Assembly (NCBI GenBank): GCA_050251635.1
Contig: JBFWML010000014.1
Coordinates: 1-45,143, forward strand
Direction of reading: 5' to 3'
Origin: JBFWML01 sp050251635
GTDB lineage: Bacteria; Campylobacterota; Campylobacteria; Campylobacterales; SZUA-545
DNA length: 45,143 nucleotides
Shown here: one piece after another, positions 29,847 through 38,102 of the stretch
Position numbering within the stretch: position 1 is the first letter of the stretch
How the letters are laid out: each line of letters starts with the position of its first letter
The notes under the pieces: generated by a model
The model's input: only the letters and a program-made list of their open reading frames with translations
Database searches by the model: none
Told to the model about the DNA's origin: nothing
Position numbers and translations under genes: made by a program

Positions 29847-30916
29847 TGAAGAGTTATAACATTGCCGTCATCGGCGGCGACGGCATCGGCCCCGAAATTG
29901 TGCGCGAAGCGATCAAGAGTCTGAATGCGGCGGCGGCCAAAGAGGGCTTTAGCCTAAACTACGCCGACTACCTGATGGGCGGCGCGGCCATCGACGCCAC
30001 CGGCATTCCGCTGCCGACGGAAACCCTCGAAGGGGCCAAAAAAGCCGACGGCGTGCTCTTTGGCGCAATCGGCGGGCCTAAGTGGGACAATCTGCCCCGC
30101 GAAAAACGCCCCGAAACGGGCCTGTTGGCGCTGCGTAAAGGGCTGGATGCCTTTGCCAACCTGCGTCCGACCAAAGTCTATGACGCGCTGGTGGACGCCA
30201 GCACCCTTAAACCCGAAGTCGTCAAAGGGGTCGATCTGCTTGTTGTGCGCGAACTGGTGGGCGGCATCTATTTCGGCGAACCCAAAGGGCGCGACGAAAA
30301 CAAGGGCTGGAACACGATGGTGTACACCATTCCCGAAGTGGAGCGCATCGCCCGCGTGGGTTTTGAAGCGGCGATGAAGCGGCGCAAAAAACTCTGCTCC
30401 GTCGATAAAGCCAACGTGCTGGATGTGAGCCAGCTCTGGCGCGAAACCGTTACGCGCATTGCCAAAGAGTATCCCGAGGTGGAACTGAGCCACATGTATG
30501 TGGATAACGCCGCCATGCAGCTCATCCGCAACCCGCGCCAGTTCGACGTGATTCTCACGGGCAACCTGTTTGGCGATATTCTCAGCGACGAAGCCAGCAT
30601 GATCGGCGGTTCGATCGGCCTGCTGCCCAGCTCCAGTTCCGGCAGCTCCAGCGGCATTTTCGAACCGATCCACGGCAGCGCGCCGGATATTACGGGCCAA
30701 GGCATCGCCAATCCGCTGGCGACGATTCTTAGCGGCGCGATGCTGCTGCAGTACGCGCTGGGTGAAACAAAGGCTGCCGCTCGCATCGAAGCGGCAGTCG
30801 AGAAAGCCCTGGAATTGGGCTACCGCACGACGGATATTGCCAACTACGGCGCGAAACAGGTGTGCAGCACCGAAGAGATGGGCGATCTGGTCGCCAAATT
30901 GATCGCCGAAGGCTAA
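29846..30916 (+). CDS. leuB: 3-isopropylmalate dehydrogenase
   Basis: Oxidises and decarboxylates 3-isopropylmalate with NAD in leucine synthesis. The 356-residue protein has the standard motifs: VIGGDGIGPEIVREAIK at the start, the substrate arginines in LRKGLDAFANLRPTKVY, VRELVGGIYFGEPKGR, DILSDEASMIGGSIGLLPS and the NAD-binding PIHGSAPDITGQGIANP. It starts on the leuD stop codon. Confidence 0.97.
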   Translation: MKSYNIAVIGGDGIGPEIVREAIKSLNAAAAKEGFSLNYADYLMGGAAIDATGIPLPTETLEGAKKADGVLFGAIGGPKWDNLPREKRPETGLLALRKGLDAFANLRPTKVYDALVDASTLKPEVVKGVDLLVVRELVGGIYFGEPKGRDENKGWNTMVYTIPEVERIARVGFEAAMKRRKKLCSVDKANVLDVSQLWRETVTRIAKEYPEVELSHMYVDNAAMQLIRNPRQFDVILTGNLFGDILSDEASMIGGSIGLLPSSSSGSSSGIFEPIHGSAPDITGQGIANPLATILSGAMLLQYALGETKAAARIEAAVEKALELGYRTTDIANYGAKQVCSTEEMGDLVAKLIAEG

Positions 30917-30920
30917 GGCG

Positions 30921-31169
30921 GTGCCGGTCAAAACCCTCACGCTGGCTTCCATCTACGAGCTTCAAGGGCTCAAGGAGGAAGCGGCGGAGATTTACCGGGA
31001 GATTCTTTCTAAAAACCCCGACAACCAAGAGGCCCGCTTGGCTCTGCGCCGCTTAAGCGGTCAACACCGCCGGTTCGCGGGGGCCAATAAAGAGATGGTC
31101 AATTTTTTTGTCAAAATGGACTCGCCTGCGGAGATGCAGGAGTTTGAGCGGTGGTTGATTTTTGCATAA
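30921..31169 (+). CDS. Small TPR-like protein
   Basis: An 82-residue protein starting with GTG behind AAGG, 4 bases after leuB. The N-terminal half (LASIYELQGLKEEAAEIYRE, then ILSKNPDNQEARLALRRL) is one tetratricopeptide-like helical hairpin. The second half is charged. Function unknown. It directly precedes the CiaD-position gene; a small gene is found at this place in Campylobacter as I recall. Confidence 0.75.
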   Translation: MPVKTLTLASIYELQGLKEEAAEIYREILSKNPDNQEARLALRRLSGQHRRFAGANKEMVNFFVKMDSPAEMQEFERWLIFA

Positions 31170-31179
31170 GGAAACGGGT

Positions 31180-31584
31180 GTGGATCTAAAGGAGATGGTG
31201 CTTTCGGTGCTGGCGGATATGCAGGCGCAAGAGGCGGTCAAAAAAGCAGCCGAGCCGCCGATCGTGCTGGAGGACGAGCCGCTCCCCGCATGCGAAGTGC
31301 CCCAGGCCGCGATCGCACCCGAACCCGAACCCGTCGAGCCCGAAACCCCTTCGCAAACGCCCATGCCCGCGCAAGAGGCCGCCGTATCCCCCCAAAAGCC
31401 GGTCGGCACGGAGGACGAACAGCAGTTTCTTTCCGATTTGCGCGAACGCTTGCTGGTGATTTTTGAGGGGTTTCAATCCCCCAATAACAAGGCCATCGAG
31501 GCCAAGGTCGATCTGACGCTCAATTTTCTGGAGTATCTGCTCTCCGTCACCGAAGAGCGCCTAGAGGCGCTTAAACGGGCGTGA
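31180..31584 (+). CDS. Proline/glutamate-rich protein at the CiaD locus position
   Basis: A 134-residue protein with a short N-terminal helix (DLKEMVLSVLADMQAQEAVK), a disordered Pro/Glu-rich middle (APEPEPVEPETPSQTP) and a conserved-looking C-terminal helical region (EQQFLSDLRERLLVIFEGFQ, LTLNFLEYLLSVTEERLEAL). I prefer GTG at 31180 (AAGGAA upstream) over TTG 31162, which would overlap the previous gene. The order before cca and purU matches the Campylobacter jejuni locus cj0788 (CiaD), recalled from memory. In a probably free-living relative a host-directed role is unlikely, so it may show the ancestral housekeeping form. Confidence 0.75.
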   Translation: MDLKEMVLSVLADMQAQEAVKKAAEPPIVLEDEPLPACEVPQAAIAPEPEPVEPETPSQTPMPAQEAAVSPQKPVGTEDEQQFLSDLRERLLVIFEGFQSPNNKAIEAKVDLTLNFLEYLLSVTEERLEALKRA

Positions 31585-32681
31585 CCCTTCCGCACCTTTT
31601 TAAAAAAGATTTTCAAACCCTTTTTGATGCCCTCGCGCCCCTGACAAAACGCGCCTATTTCGTGGGCGGCGCGGTGAGGGATTTTCTGATGGGGCGGCCG
31701 CTTAAGGATGTGGATATCGAGGTTTACGATATTCCGCCCGAACAGTTTTGCGACTTGATGGAACGTCTGGGCGCCAAGGGTGTGGGCAAGAGTTTTTTTG
31801 TTTACAAACTGGGGCTTTTGGATGTCTCCTTGCCCCGCAGCGAGCGCAAGGTTGCCCCCGGACACGCCGGATTTGATGTCAGCTGGTGCAACGATCCGCT
31901 GCTGGCTTCCGCCCGGCGGGACTTTACGATCAACGCTCTGATGATCAATCTCTTTAGCGGCGAGCTGCTGGATTTTCACGGGGGCAGGGCGGATATGGAC
32001 GCGAAACTGTTGCGCCATATCGACGATCGGGCCTTTGGGGAGGACAGCTTGCGGGTGCTGCGGGCCATGCAGTTTGCGGCGCGGTTTTCCTTCAGGATTG
32101 CCCCCAAAACCGTTACGCTCTGCCGCCAAATTCCGCTGGATGATTTGCCCAGAGAGCGTATTTGGGGCGAATTTGAAAAGCTGCTGGGCGCCGATGACCC
32201 CCTCAAGGGAGTTTATTTTATGATTGCGCTTCGCATTGCGCACCGTCTGTGGGGCATTGACCGCGCGCCCTTGGGGTTTTTCCGCGCCGTTAGGCGGTTG
32301 CCGTCGCCCTGTCTGCTCTATGCGCTACGCTCGCGGCTGCATCTGGGCTTGCGCCGTTTGTGTGGCCCGATCGGTGCGCCCAAACGGATTGAGCGCGAAT
32401 TGGCGCGCTGGCCGTTGCCGCCAAAGCGCGTGAGCGATCGTTTCTTGGCGGCCGTGGCGCTTAAGGGTCCGCTCTCGCAGTGGCCGGGGCTCTACGAACT
32501 TGGGCTGGCCGGACGCGCCGATGCGCTGGGTTTGCTGAAAGCACCGCTCGATCCGGGCGTAAACGCCGCCGATCTGCTCGGCGAAGGATATGTGCAAGGT
32601 CCGGCGCTGGGCCGTGAGCTTCGGCGCAGAATTTTAAATAAAGTCAGGAACTATGGAAAAACAGTACCGTCTGCTGATTGA
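31581..32681 (+). CDS. cca: CCA-adding tRNA nucleotidyltransferase
   Basis: A class II tRNA nucleotidyltransferase-family protein that adds or repairs the 3' CCA end. Seen are the nucleotidyltransferase motif YFVGGAVRDFLMGR with the metal aspartates in KDVDIEVYD, then ARRDFTINALMIN and EDSLRVLRAMQFAARFSF. At 366 residues it lacks an HD domain. The GTG start overlaps the previous stop (GTGA). Poly(A) polymerase is the related alternative, but locus and length favour CCA addition. Its end overlaps purU by 29 bases. Confidence 0.9.
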   Translation: MTLPHLFKKDFQTLFDALAPLTKRAYFVGGAVRDFLMGRPLKDVDIEVYDIPPEQFCDLMERLGAKGVGKSFFVYKLGLLDVSLPRSERKVAPGHAGFDVSWCNDPLLASARRDFTINALMINLFSGELLDFHGGRADMDAKLLRHIDDRAFGEDSLRVLRAMQFAARFSFRIAPKTVTLCRQIPLDDLPRERIWGEFEKLLGADDPLKGVYFMIALRIAHRLWGIDRAPLGFFRAVRRLPSPCLLYALRSRLHLGLRRLCGPIGAPKRIERELARWPLPPKRVSDRFLAAVALKGPLSQWPGLYELGLAGRADALGLLKAPLDPGVNAADLLGEGYVQGPALGRELRRRILNKVRNYGKTVPSAD

Positions 32682-33495
32682 AACCGAAGACAAACAGGGG
32701 CTTATCCACGCCATCAGCGGCGTTTTGCTCCGCCACAATCTCAACATCGAACAAAACAACGAATTTGTCGAAAAGAGCTTCAACCGCTTCTTTATGCGCA
32801 CCGACATCAGCGGCGAGCCGGATGAGGCGGCATTAATGGCCGATCTGCGCGCCGTTCTGAACGACGATCACCGCATCAATCTGGTGCCCAAAAAGAAAAA
32901 GCGGGTTGTCGTGCTGGCAACCAAAGAGCACCATTGTCTCGGCGATCTGTTGCTGCGTCACCGCTATGAAGAGATGGATATTGATATTGTCGCGGTGGTG
33001 AGCAACTACGACACGCTGCGCGATCTGGTGGAAAACTTCAACATTCCCTACCACTTCGTCACCCACGAAGGCCACACCCGCGAAAGCCACGAAGAGGCCC
33101 TGCTTGAGACGATCGCGCCCTATAATCCCGAATATCTGGTGCTGGCTAAATATATGCGCATTTTAACCCCGCGCTTTGTGGGGGCCTATAGCGATCGTAT
33201 TATCAACATTCACCACTCCTTTTTACCGGCTTTTATCGGAGCAAATCCCTACCGGCAGGCCTACGACCGGGGCGTCAAGATTATTGGCGCAACCGCCCAT
33301 TTTGTTAATAACGATCTCGACGAGGGGCCGATTATCGCGCAAAGCATTCTGCCCGTCGATCACACCCACAACGCCGTCGATATGGCCCGCGCGGGCAAGG
33401 ATGTGGAAAAGCAGGTGCTGGCCAAGGCGCTGCGGCTGGTCTTTGACGATCGGGTCTTTATCTTCAGGAACCGGACGATTATTTTCGAGTCGTGA
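32653..33495 (+). CDS. purU: Formyltetrahydrofolate deformylase
   Basis: Releases formate from 10-formyl-THF, feeding PurT or balancing one-carbon pools. The 280-residue protein has an N-terminal ACT domain (YRLLIETEDKQGLIHAISGV) and a formyltransferase-like catalytic domain with the active-site triad region NIHHSFLPAFIGANPY and ATAHFVNNDLDEGPII. The ATG lies inside the end of cca. Its stop is shared with the GTG start of the next gene. Confidence 0.96.
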   Translation: MEKQYRLLIETEDKQGLIHAISGVLLRHNLNIEQNNEFVEKSFNRFFMRTDISGEPDEAALMADLRAVLNDDHRINLVPKKKKRVVVLATKEHHCLGDLLLRHRYEEMDIDIVAVVSNYDTLRDLVENFNIPYHFVTHEGHTRESHEEALLETIAPYNPEYLVLAKYMRILTPRFVGAYSDRIINIHHSFLPAFIGANPYRQAYDRGVKIIGATAHFVNNDLDEGPIIAQSILPVDHTHNAVDMARAGKDVEKQVLAKALRLVFDDRVFIFRNRTIIFES

Positions 33496-34091
33496 TCAGG
33501 CTACTGCTCGATCAAAACGTCGCCAAGCAACAGCGCATCTATGAGCGGCTGTTGCAACGCCACAGCACGGGCCACAGGGCCCTGCACTGGTCGGCCCCGC
33601 AAAGCCAGCAGATTCGTTTCGAGCAGTTTCTTAAGGCGGGCGATTTGCGGGGGGCCAGAATTTTGGATCTCGGCTGCGGGCTGGGTGATTTTTACGGTTT
33701 TTTAAAAGAGCGGGGCATCGAGACGGACTACACCGGGTACGACATTGTTCCGGGCTTTGTCAAGGCGGCCCGCTTGAGATTTGATTTCGCCGGTTTTGAG
33801 GAGCGCAATATTCTGAAGCGCCCGCCCGCGCAGCAGTTTGATTATGTCTTTGCCAGCGGTCTGTTCGCCTTCGGTTCGCGCCTTTTTTTCAAAGAGATGA
33901 ACCGCGCCGCTTACGCTCTAGCGGCCAAGGCGTGGGTCTTTAACCTCTACCGTCCAAGCGGTGACGATTCGCGTTTTTTGCAACTCTCCAAGGCCGATGC
34001 GCTCAAGCTTTGCGGCCAGCTACAGCCTTCGAGCCTGAGTCTGGATGAGGGCTACCTTGAAGACGATATTACTTTTTACTTATACAAATGA
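33492..34091 (+). CDS. Class I SAM-dependent methyltransferase
   Basis: A 199-residue protein with a Rossmann methyltransferase core: motif I ARILDLGCGLGDFYGFL, the acidic end of strand 2 in YTGYDIVPGFVKAA, and FDYVFASGLFAF at strand 4. The substrate is unknown. The GTG start overlaps the purU stop (GTGA). It closes the leuD-to-methyltransferase run; the following 78 bases hold the trxA promoter. Confidence 0.85.
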   Translation: MIRLLLDQNVAKQQRIYERLLQRHSTGHRALHWSAPQSQQIRFEQFLKAGDLRGARILDLGCGLGDFYGFLKERGIETDYTGYDIVPGFVKAARLRFDFAGFEERNILKRPPAQQFDYVFASGLFAFGSRLFFKEMNRAAYALAAKAWVFNLYRPSGDDSRFLQLSKADALKLCGQLQPSSLSLDEGYLEDDITFYLYK

Positions 34092-34111
34092 TAATAAAAA
34101 CTTATGTTCAG

Positions 34112-34139
34112 TTGCCGTTAAAGGAAAAGGTGGGATAAT
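34112..34139 (+). promoter_or_regulatory. Promoter of trxA
   Basis: TTGCCG (34112-34117), a 16-base spacer and GATAAT (34134-34139). The expected leader contains GAGGAG at 34158-34163 before the ATG at 34170. Confidence 0.6.
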
Positions 34140-34169
34140 CCCCGTCACTTCATAACAGAGGAGAATCCT

Positions 34170-34487
34170 ATGGGTAAAGCTCTTGAGCTGACCGCTTCCA
34201 ATTTCGACGCTACCATCAAAGAGGGTATCACCGTTGTAGATTTCTGGGCACCTTGGTGCGGGCCTTGCCGCATGGTTGCACCCGTCATCGAAGAGCTGGC
34301 CGGCCAGTATGAAGGCAAAGTCAAAATTTGCAAAGTCAACACCGACGAAAATCAGGACGTTGCCGTTAAGTTCGGCATCCGCTCCATCCCGACCATTATG
34401 TTCTTCAAAAACGGCGAACAGGTCGATACCATTATCGGCGCTGCCGCAAAGCAGGCGTTTGAGCAGAAGATTAACGCGCTTTTGTAA
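34170..34487 (+). CDS. trxA: Thioredoxin
   Basis: A 105-residue thioredoxin with the redox site WAPWCGPCRMVAPV (Cys-Gly-Pro-Cys), the cis-proline loop SIPTIMFFKNGE and normal length. Cytoplasmic disulfide reductant, reduced by the thioredoxin reductase encoded one gene downstream. It has its own promoter and a strong ribosome binding site, suggesting high expression. Confidence 0.98.
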   Translation: MGKALELTASNFDATIKEGITVVDFWAPWCGPCRMVAPVIEELAGQYEGKVKICKVNTDENQDVAVKFGIRSIPTIMFFKNGEQVDTIIGAAAKQAFEQKINALL

Positions 34488-34490
34488 ATC

Positions 34491-34949
34491 TTGCTTGCCC
34501 TGCAAAGACCGCAACGGCGGTTTAAAACTGTTTTCCTAGCTTCCTTTGTAGCGGCTGCCATGGTGGCGGCCGCTTACACCTACTTTCATATCACCTTCTC
34601 CCGTTTTAATTTTATTAACTTTACCGAGTGGGTTTTTTACACCGGAGACACCACGGTCTTCGAGCCCGACGCCCAGCGGTATCTGGTGGTTGTTTACAGC
34701 AGCTTTCAAAAAGAGGCGGATGAGATTCTTAAGGGCGTCCATAACCCCAAGGCCCATCCGGTGCTGTTGATCGACCTTTCCCAGTCGCGAAAACCCTCTT
34801 CGGGCGAGACGATTTACTTAACGGCGGGGATGAACACTTTGCTCGAAACCGTGCAACGTTTTCATATCCGCCACTCGCCGTCCGCCTTTTGGATCGAACG
34901 CCGTTCCGAAGGGCTCTACAAGCAGGCTTCCGCCGTCGAGCGGCTCTAG
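34491..34949 (+). CDS. Membrane-anchored protein between trxA and trxB, possible thioredoxin fold without cysteines
   Basis: A 152-residue protein with one N-terminal membrane helix (VFLASFVAAAMVAAAYTYF). The rest shows strand-helix spacing reminiscent of thioredoxins: RYLVVVYSSFQKEADEIL, HPVLLIDLSQ, LETVQRFHIRHSPSAFWI. The position where Cys-x-x-Cys would be expected reads YSSF, and no cysteine occurs anywhere, so it cannot do thiol chemistry itself. It starts with TTG 3 bases after trxA and probably shares its transcript. I do not recognise the family, and the fold suggestion is inference. Confidence 0.7.
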   Translation: MLALQRPQRRFKTVFLASFVAAAMVAAAYTYFHITFSRFNFINFTEWVFYTGDTTVFEPDAQRYLVVVYSSFQKEADEILKGVHNPKAHPVLLIDLSQSRKPSSGETIYLTAGMNTLLETVQRFHIRHSPSAFWIERRSEGLYKQASAVERL

Positions 34950-34971
34950 GCCCGCTTAGACAAAGTGTGTT

Positions 34972-34977
34972 AACATT
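34972..34977 (+). promoter_or_regulatory. Candidate -10 box for trxB
   Basis: TAACAT in GTTAACATTC, 36 bases before the trxB ATG. A short hairpin CCCGC-TTTT-GCGGG follows in the leader, before AAGGAG. Weak match. Confidence 0.35.
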
Positions 34978-35013
34978 CGCCCGCTTTTGCGGGGCTCATT
35001 CAAGGAGCAAATT

Positions 35014-35964
35014 ATGTTGGATTTAGCAATTATCGGGGGCGGCCCGGCCGGTTTGGCGGCGGGGTTGTATGCGACGCGCGGCGGTCTGAAAAATGTCGTC
35101 ATGTTCGAACCGGGCATGCCCGGCGGTCAGATCACCCAGTCGAGCGAAATCGAAAACTATCCGGGCCAGCTTGAGGTGGTGAGCGGCATGCAGTTGATGG
35201 AGAGCTGGACGCCTCAGGCGACCCGCTTCGGCCTGAAGCATGAAATGGAAGAGATCGCGCGCGTAACCAAGCGTGCCGACGGCTCTTTCGAGCTGCTTTC
35301 CACCTCTGGCAACCGCCATGAAGCCGTCAGTGTTCTGGTGGCGACCGGCAGCGTTCCCAAACCGGCAGGGTTTGAGGGGGAAAAAGAGTTTTTAGGCCGC
35401 GGTGTCAGCACCTGCGCGACCTGCGACGGCTTTTTTTACCGGGGTAAAGAGGTAGCCGTCATCGGCGGCGGAGATACCGCCGTTGAAGAGGCGATGTATC
35501 TGGCGGAAATCTGCACCAAGGTTTACCTCATCCACCGCCGCCACGAGTTCCGTGCGCCGCCCGCGATGATCGAGCGGCTGATGACCCATAAAAACATCGA
35601 ACTGATTCTGGGCGCTAAACCCAAAAAGGTTTACGGCGACAATATGGGTGTCAACGGTCTTGAGGTCGAGCTGGAGGACAAATCGGTGCGCAATCTGAAA
35701 GTACCCGGCGTCTTTGTCTTTGTGGGCCGAAACGTTAAAAATAACGTACTGGTTCAAGAGGGCGGCGGTTTTCTGTGCGAGATGAGCGAGTGGGGCGAGG
35801 TGAAGGTCAACCTGCGTATGCACACCAATGTCGAGGGGCTTTTTGCCGCAGGCGATATCCGCGTGGATGCACCCAAACAGGTGGTTTGCGCCGCCAGTGA
35901 CGGCACCATTGCCGCGCTGGAGGCGATCGCCTATGTTAATGAACACAAGGCCGAAAGGAAATAA
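35014..35964 (+). CDS. trxB: Thioredoxin reductase
   Basis: FAD/NADPH enzyme that reduces thioredoxin. The 316-residue protein has the FAD motif LAIIGGGPAGLAAGLYATRG, the redox site STCATCDGFFYRG (Cys-Ala-Thr-Cys), the NADPH motif AVIGGGDTAVEEAMYLAE, and the C-terminal GLFAAGDIRVDAPKQVVCAA. The ATG at 35014 follows AAGGAG and places the FAD motif at the usual distance; the upstream extension is rejected. It overlaps dapB by one base. Confidence 0.97.
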   Translation: MLDLAIIGGGPAGLAAGLYATRGGLKNVVMFEPGMPGGQITQSSEIENYPGQLEVVSGMQLMESWTPQATRFGLKHEMEEIARVTKRADGSFELLSTSGNRHEAVSVLVATGSVPKPAGFEGEKEFLGRGVSTCATCDGFFYRGKEVAVIGGGDTAVEEAMYLAEICTKVYLIHRRHEFRAPPAMIERLMTHKNIELILGAKPKKVYGDNMGVNGLEVELEDKSVRNLKVPGVFVFVGRNVKNNVLVQEGGGFLCEMSEWGEVKVNLRMHTNVEGLFAAGDIRVDAPKQVVCAASDGTIAALEAIAYVNEHKAERK

Positions 35965-36734
35965 TGGCGGACTTCGGGATTTACGGCGCAACCGGCCGTG
36001 TGGGCAAACTGCTTTCGGAGCAGCTTGCCAAAAACGCCGATCATAAGCTTGCCAGCGTCTATGTGCGCAAAGAGCTGGACTTTTCGCTGCCTGCTCAAAC
36101 CCTCGTCACCAATGACGTGGCAACCTTCCTGAAAAGCAGCGATATTGTGATTGATTTTACCTCCCCGGGCGGCACAGAGGTGCTGCTCGAGGCGGCGATG
36201 GCGGGCAATCCTACGCCGCTGGTGATCGGCACGACGGGACTTGAGACCCATCAGCAAAACCTGATGAAACAGGCCGCCGAAAAGATGCCGATCCTTTACG
36301 CCACCAACATGTCGCTGGGTGTGGCGCTGCTGAACAAACTGGTGTTTATGGCCGCCAAGGCGCTGCCCGATTTTGATATCGAGATTGTCGAAATGCACCA
36401 CAAGCACAAAAAAGACGCCCCCAGCGGAACGGCTCTGACTTTGGCGGCCACGGCGGCCAAGGGGCGTGACCTGGAGCTGGATAAGGTGCGCGTTAGCGGG
36501 CGTAACGGCCAGATCGGCGAGCGCACCGCCGATGAGATTGGCGTGCTGGCACTCCGCGGCGGTGATATTGTCGGCGAACACACGGTGGGCTACTACGGTG
36601 ATGGCGAACACATCCGCCTGACCCATACCGCCACCAGCCGGGCCACCTTTGCCGTGGGGGCGATCAAGGCGGGCCATTGGCTGATGCAGCAGCCAAACGG
36701 CCTCTATTCCATTCAGGACTATTTCCAGCTCTAA
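35964..36734 (+). CDS. dapB: 4-hydroxy-tetrahydrodipicolinate reductase
   Basis: Lysine and meso-diaminopimelate pathway reductase. The 256-residue protein has the nucleotide-binding loop FGIYGATGRVGKLLSEQL, the substrate-binding/catalytic EMHHKHKKDAPSGTAL (His-His-x-x-Lys-x-Asp-x-P-S-G-T) and DIVGEHTVGYYGDGEHI. Its ATG overlaps the trxB stop. dapB followed by purF is, as I recall, also the order in Campylobacter. Confidence 0.97.
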   Translation: MADFGIYGATGRVGKLLSEQLAKNADHKLASVYVRKELDFSLPAQTLVTNDVATFLKSSDIVIDFTSPGGTEVLLEAAMAGNPTPLVIGTTGLETHQQNLMKQAAEKMPILYATNMSLGVALLNKLVFMAAKALPDFDIEIVEMHHKHKKDAPSGTALTLAATAAKGRDLELDKVRVSGRNGQIGERTADEIGVLALRGGDIVGEHTVGYYGDGEHIRLTHTATSRATFAVGAIKAGHWLMQQPNGLYSIQDYFQL

Positions 36735-36746
36735 AAAGGTTTTCTC

Positions 36747-38102
36747 TTGCACGATTTACAGGAAAAATGCGCCGTTGTTGGGCTCTTTGGGGTACAGGGG
36801 GCTGCCAAACTGGCCTATCTGGGGCTGTATGCGATGCAGCACCGCGGTCAGGAAGCGACCGGCATTTCGGTCAGCGACGGCAAAAAAATCGCCACCATTA
36901 AAGATCGCGGCCTTGTGTCGCAGGTTTATAACGATGCCAAGCTGGCCAAGCTTCAAGGCGAAAATGCCGTTGGCCACAACCGCTACTCCACCGCCGGAGA
37001 GGATTCGATCCTGGATGCTCAGCCGGTTTTTGCCCGCTATGCGCTGGGTGAAATGGCCATCGCCCACAACGGCAATTTTCCCAACGGCCCCAAAGTCCGC
37101 CAGCAACTGATCGACGAGGGGGCGATTTTTCAGTCCTCCATGGACACCGAAAACCTCATCCATCTGATCGCCCGCAGCAAGGAAGCCCGGCTGCGCAACC
37201 GTATTCTAGACGCCCTCAGACAGGTGGACGGTGCCTATTCCCTGCTGTTTTTGAGCCGCACCAAACTCTTTGCTGCCCGCGATCCGCAGGGCTTCCGGCC
37301 GCTTTCCATCGCCAAGCTGGGCGATGGATATATGGTGGCCAGCGAGACCTGCGCCTTTGACCTGGCGGGCGCGGAGTATATCCGCGACATCGAACCGGGT
37401 GAAATGGTGATTTTCCAAGCCGGATGCGAGCCCGAGTCGATCCGTTTTGCCGAAGCCAAGCCCAAGCACTGCATTTTTGAGCACGTCTATTTTGCCCGTC
37501 CCGACAGCTTCCTCTTCGGCGACAGCGTTTACAACATCCGCAAAGAGCTGGGACGGATGCTGTGGCGCGAAGATCCGGTCGAGGCGGATATGGTCATTCC
37601 CGTGCCCGACTCCTCCATTCCCCATGCGATCGGCTATTCACAGGAGAGCGGCTTGCCCTTTGAGCTGGGCATTATCCGCAATCACTATGTGGGCCGGACC
37701 TTTATTGAGCCCATGCAAGAGATTCGCGACCTGAAGGTCAAGAAAAAGCTGAGCCCCATCAAGGAGTTGATCCGGGGCAAGCGGCTGGTGATTGTGGATG
37801 ATAGCATCGTCCGCGGCACCACCAGCAAAAAGATCGTGCAGCTGCTGCGCGAAAGCGGCGCTAAAGAGGTGCATATGCGCATCGCCTCTCCCCCGGTGGC
37901 TTTCCCCTGTTTTTACGGGATCGACACGCCCCATCAGGAGGAGCTGATCCGTCACCGTATGAATGTGGATGAGATGCGTACCTATCTGGGGGCCGATTCC
38001 CTCTCCTTTTTGTCGATCGAGTCACTCTCCAAGGCGGCCTCATCCCACGGTCAGTTCTGTCTGGCCTGTTTTGACGGGAACTATTTCCACACCGCTTCAT
38101 GA
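36747..38102 (+). CDS. purF: Amidophosphoribosyltransferase
   Basis: First step of purine synthesis. The 451-residue protein begins MHDLQEKCAVVGLFGVQGAA, a seven-residue propeptide before the catalytic Cys8 that must become the N-terminus. The glutaminase domain has GHNRYSTAGED, and the PRPP motif is RLVIVDDSIVRGTTSKKIV. Cysteines in the C-terminal region (AFPCFYG, SHGQFCLACFDG) fit the iron-sulfur-containing type. The start is TTG behind AAAAGG. Confidence 0.96.
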   Translation: MHDLQEKCAVVGLFGVQGAAKLAYLGLYAMQHRGQEATGISVSDGKKIATIKDRGLVSQVYNDAKLAKLQGENAVGHNRYSTAGEDSILDAQPVFARYALGEMAIAHNGNFPNGPKVRQQLIDEGAIFQSSMDTENLIHLIARSKEARLRNRILDALRQVDGAYSLLFLSRTKLFAARDPQGFRPLSIAKLGDGYMVASETCAFDLAGAEYIRDIEPGEMVIFQAGCEPESIRFAEAKPKHCIFEHVYFARPDSFLFGDSVYNIRKELGRMLWREDPVEADMVIPVPDSSIPHAIGYSQESGLPFELGIIRNHYVGRTFIEPMQEIRDLKVKKKLSPIKELIRGKRLVIVDDSIVRGTTSKKIVQLLRESGAKEVHMRIASPPVAFPCFYGIDTPHQEELIRHRMNVDEMRTYLGADSLSFLSIESLSKAASSHGQFCLACFDGNYFHTAS

